41,200 nt of DNA from Bacillus sp. AFS059628 (GTDB lineage: Bacteria > Bacillota > Bacilli > Bacillales > Bacillaceae_G): NCBI RefSeq assembly GCF_002571225.1, contig NZ_NVEC01000004.1, positions 98,431 through 139,630 of the forward strand, read 5' to 3'. Both the position numbers and the translations under genes were made by a program. The notes under the pieces were generated by a model. It was given only the letters and a program-made list of their open reading frames with translations. It was not told where the DNA came from and did not search any database. Positions 40,649 through 41,200 of the stretch are shown one piece after another. Within the stretch, counting starts at the first letter, position 1; each line of letters begins with the position of its first letter.

Positions 40649-41185
40649 ATGTCCGAAAAAACATACGAACTCGCAACATTTGCAGGCGGTTGCTTTTGGT
40701 GCATGGTAAAGCCATTTGATGAACTTCCTGGTATTCATAAAGTACTTTCCGGCTATGCAGGTGGCTATGTAGAAAACCCAACATATGAACAAGTAAAAGC
40801 GGGTACATCTGGTCATTTAGAAGTTGTACAAATTACATTTGATCCTTCTATTTTCCCATATGAAAAATTACTGGATTTATATTGGCCACAAATCGATCCA
40901 ACTGATGATGGCGGACAATTCTTTGACCGTGGTCCATCTTATCGCACCGCTATTTTTTATCATACCGAAACGCAAAAGGAGCTTGCTGAAAAATCAAAAC
41001 AAGCTCTTGCAGAAAGCGGGATGTTTAAAGATCCAATTGTAACTGAAATTCGCCCGGCTGCACCTTTTTATGAGGCTGAAGAATACCATCAACATTTCTA
41101 TAAAAAGAACCCAGAGAAATATGCTACTGAGCAAAAAGAATCTGGCCGTGAAGACTTTATAAAAGAAAATTGGCAAAAAAAATAA
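40649..41185 (+). CDS. msrA: Peptide methionine sulfoxide reductase MsrA
   Basis: Reduces the S-epimer of methionine sulfoxide in proteins and thus repairs oxidative damage, in the cytoplasm. 178 residues. The catalytic motif GGCFWCMV has the nucleophile Cys at residue 15; the GYAGGY and GHLEVVQ motifs and the YHQHFY motif near the C terminus are the family hallmarks. The ATG at 40649 is chosen because AGGAGG lies eight bases upstream; a longer in-frame start would include the promoter. It diverges from the ilv operon. msrB often follows; the window ends 15 bp downstream. Confidence 0.95.
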   Translation: MSEKTYELATFAGGCFWCMVKPFDELPGIHKVLSGYAGGYVENPTYEQVKAGTSGHLEVVQITFDPSIFPYEKLLDLYWPQIDPTDDGGQFFDRGPSYRTAIFYHTETQKELAEKSKQALAESGMFKDPIVTEIRPAAPFYEAEEYHQHFYKKNPEKYATEQKESGREDFIKENWQKK

Positions 41186-41200
41186 TAAAGTGAAACTTTA

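Noticed and set aside
1-41200. tRNA, rRNA, CRISPR array, insertion sequence or prophage
   Set aside because: I looked for CCA-ending cloverleaf sequences, spaced direct repeats, transposase-like frames and phage structural genes and saw none.

Overview
The window is low-GC Gram-positive chromosomal DNA and is almost certainly from the Bacillus cereus group. The non-haemolytic enterotoxin genes nheA and nheB are at the left edge, most genes carry strong AGGAGG-type ribosome binding sites, and the gene content matches that group. It is ordinary core/accessory chromosome: I see no rRNA, tRNA, insertion sequence, prophage or CRISPR array. Most genes are on the minus strand.

Layout, left to right. 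(1) 1-2700: the end of the nhe toxin operon (nheB, nheA; nheC lies beyond the left edge), with a PlcR-like box about 160 bp upstream of nheA. (2) 3040-5220: kimA, a potassium importer behind a cyclic-di-AMP (ydaO-type) riboswitch with an intrinsic terminator. (3) 5340-9220: a 42-codon orphan gene, a ketopantoate reductase, an unrecognised 491-residue membrane-anchored protein, and the tRNA hydroxylase trhO. (4) 9560-11040: mntH behind a MntR-type operator. (5) 11059-14618: an alpha/beta hydrolase, an M23 membrane peptidase and a two-component system, probably one transcription unit. (6) 14761-18760: an acetyltransferase, then a 676-residue HD-like/SAM methyltransferase fusion between gene remnants, then small envelope proteins next to another frameshifted small gene. 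(7) 19043-23027: an oligopeptide-binding lipoprotein, mtaD, a yunG-like gene and an acetyltransferase. (8) 23239-27180: a CoA-transferase/acetyl-CoA hydrolase with an adjacent LytTR regulator, a pentapeptide-repeat protein and a lysophospholipase-like hydrolase. (9) 27382-32771: an extradiol dioxygenase, an MFS exporter, a Clp_N-acetyltransferase fusion with a DUF554 membrane protein, and a CapA-like protein with a small membrane protein. (10) 32853-40533: the complete ilvE-ilvB-ilvN-ilvC-ilvD-ilvA operon for isoleucine/valine synthesis, behind two tandem isoleucine T-box riboswitches and a vestigial third terminator arm. (11) msrA, divergent from the ilv promoter.

The best-supported regulatory features are the c-di-AMP riboswitch (K+ uptake shut off by c-di-AMP), the tandem T-boxes (Ile-tRNA sensing for branched-chain amino acid synthesis), the MntR box and the PlcR-like box. 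The least ordinary parts are: the methyltransferase fusion flanked by decayed coding sequence; three places where a one-base shift would restore or extend a small reading frame; the vestigial third terminator arm, which can pair with the last T-box terminator; and the Clp_N-GNAT fusion. None of these proves a new defence or conflict system, but the methyltransferase locus is the best place to look for one.
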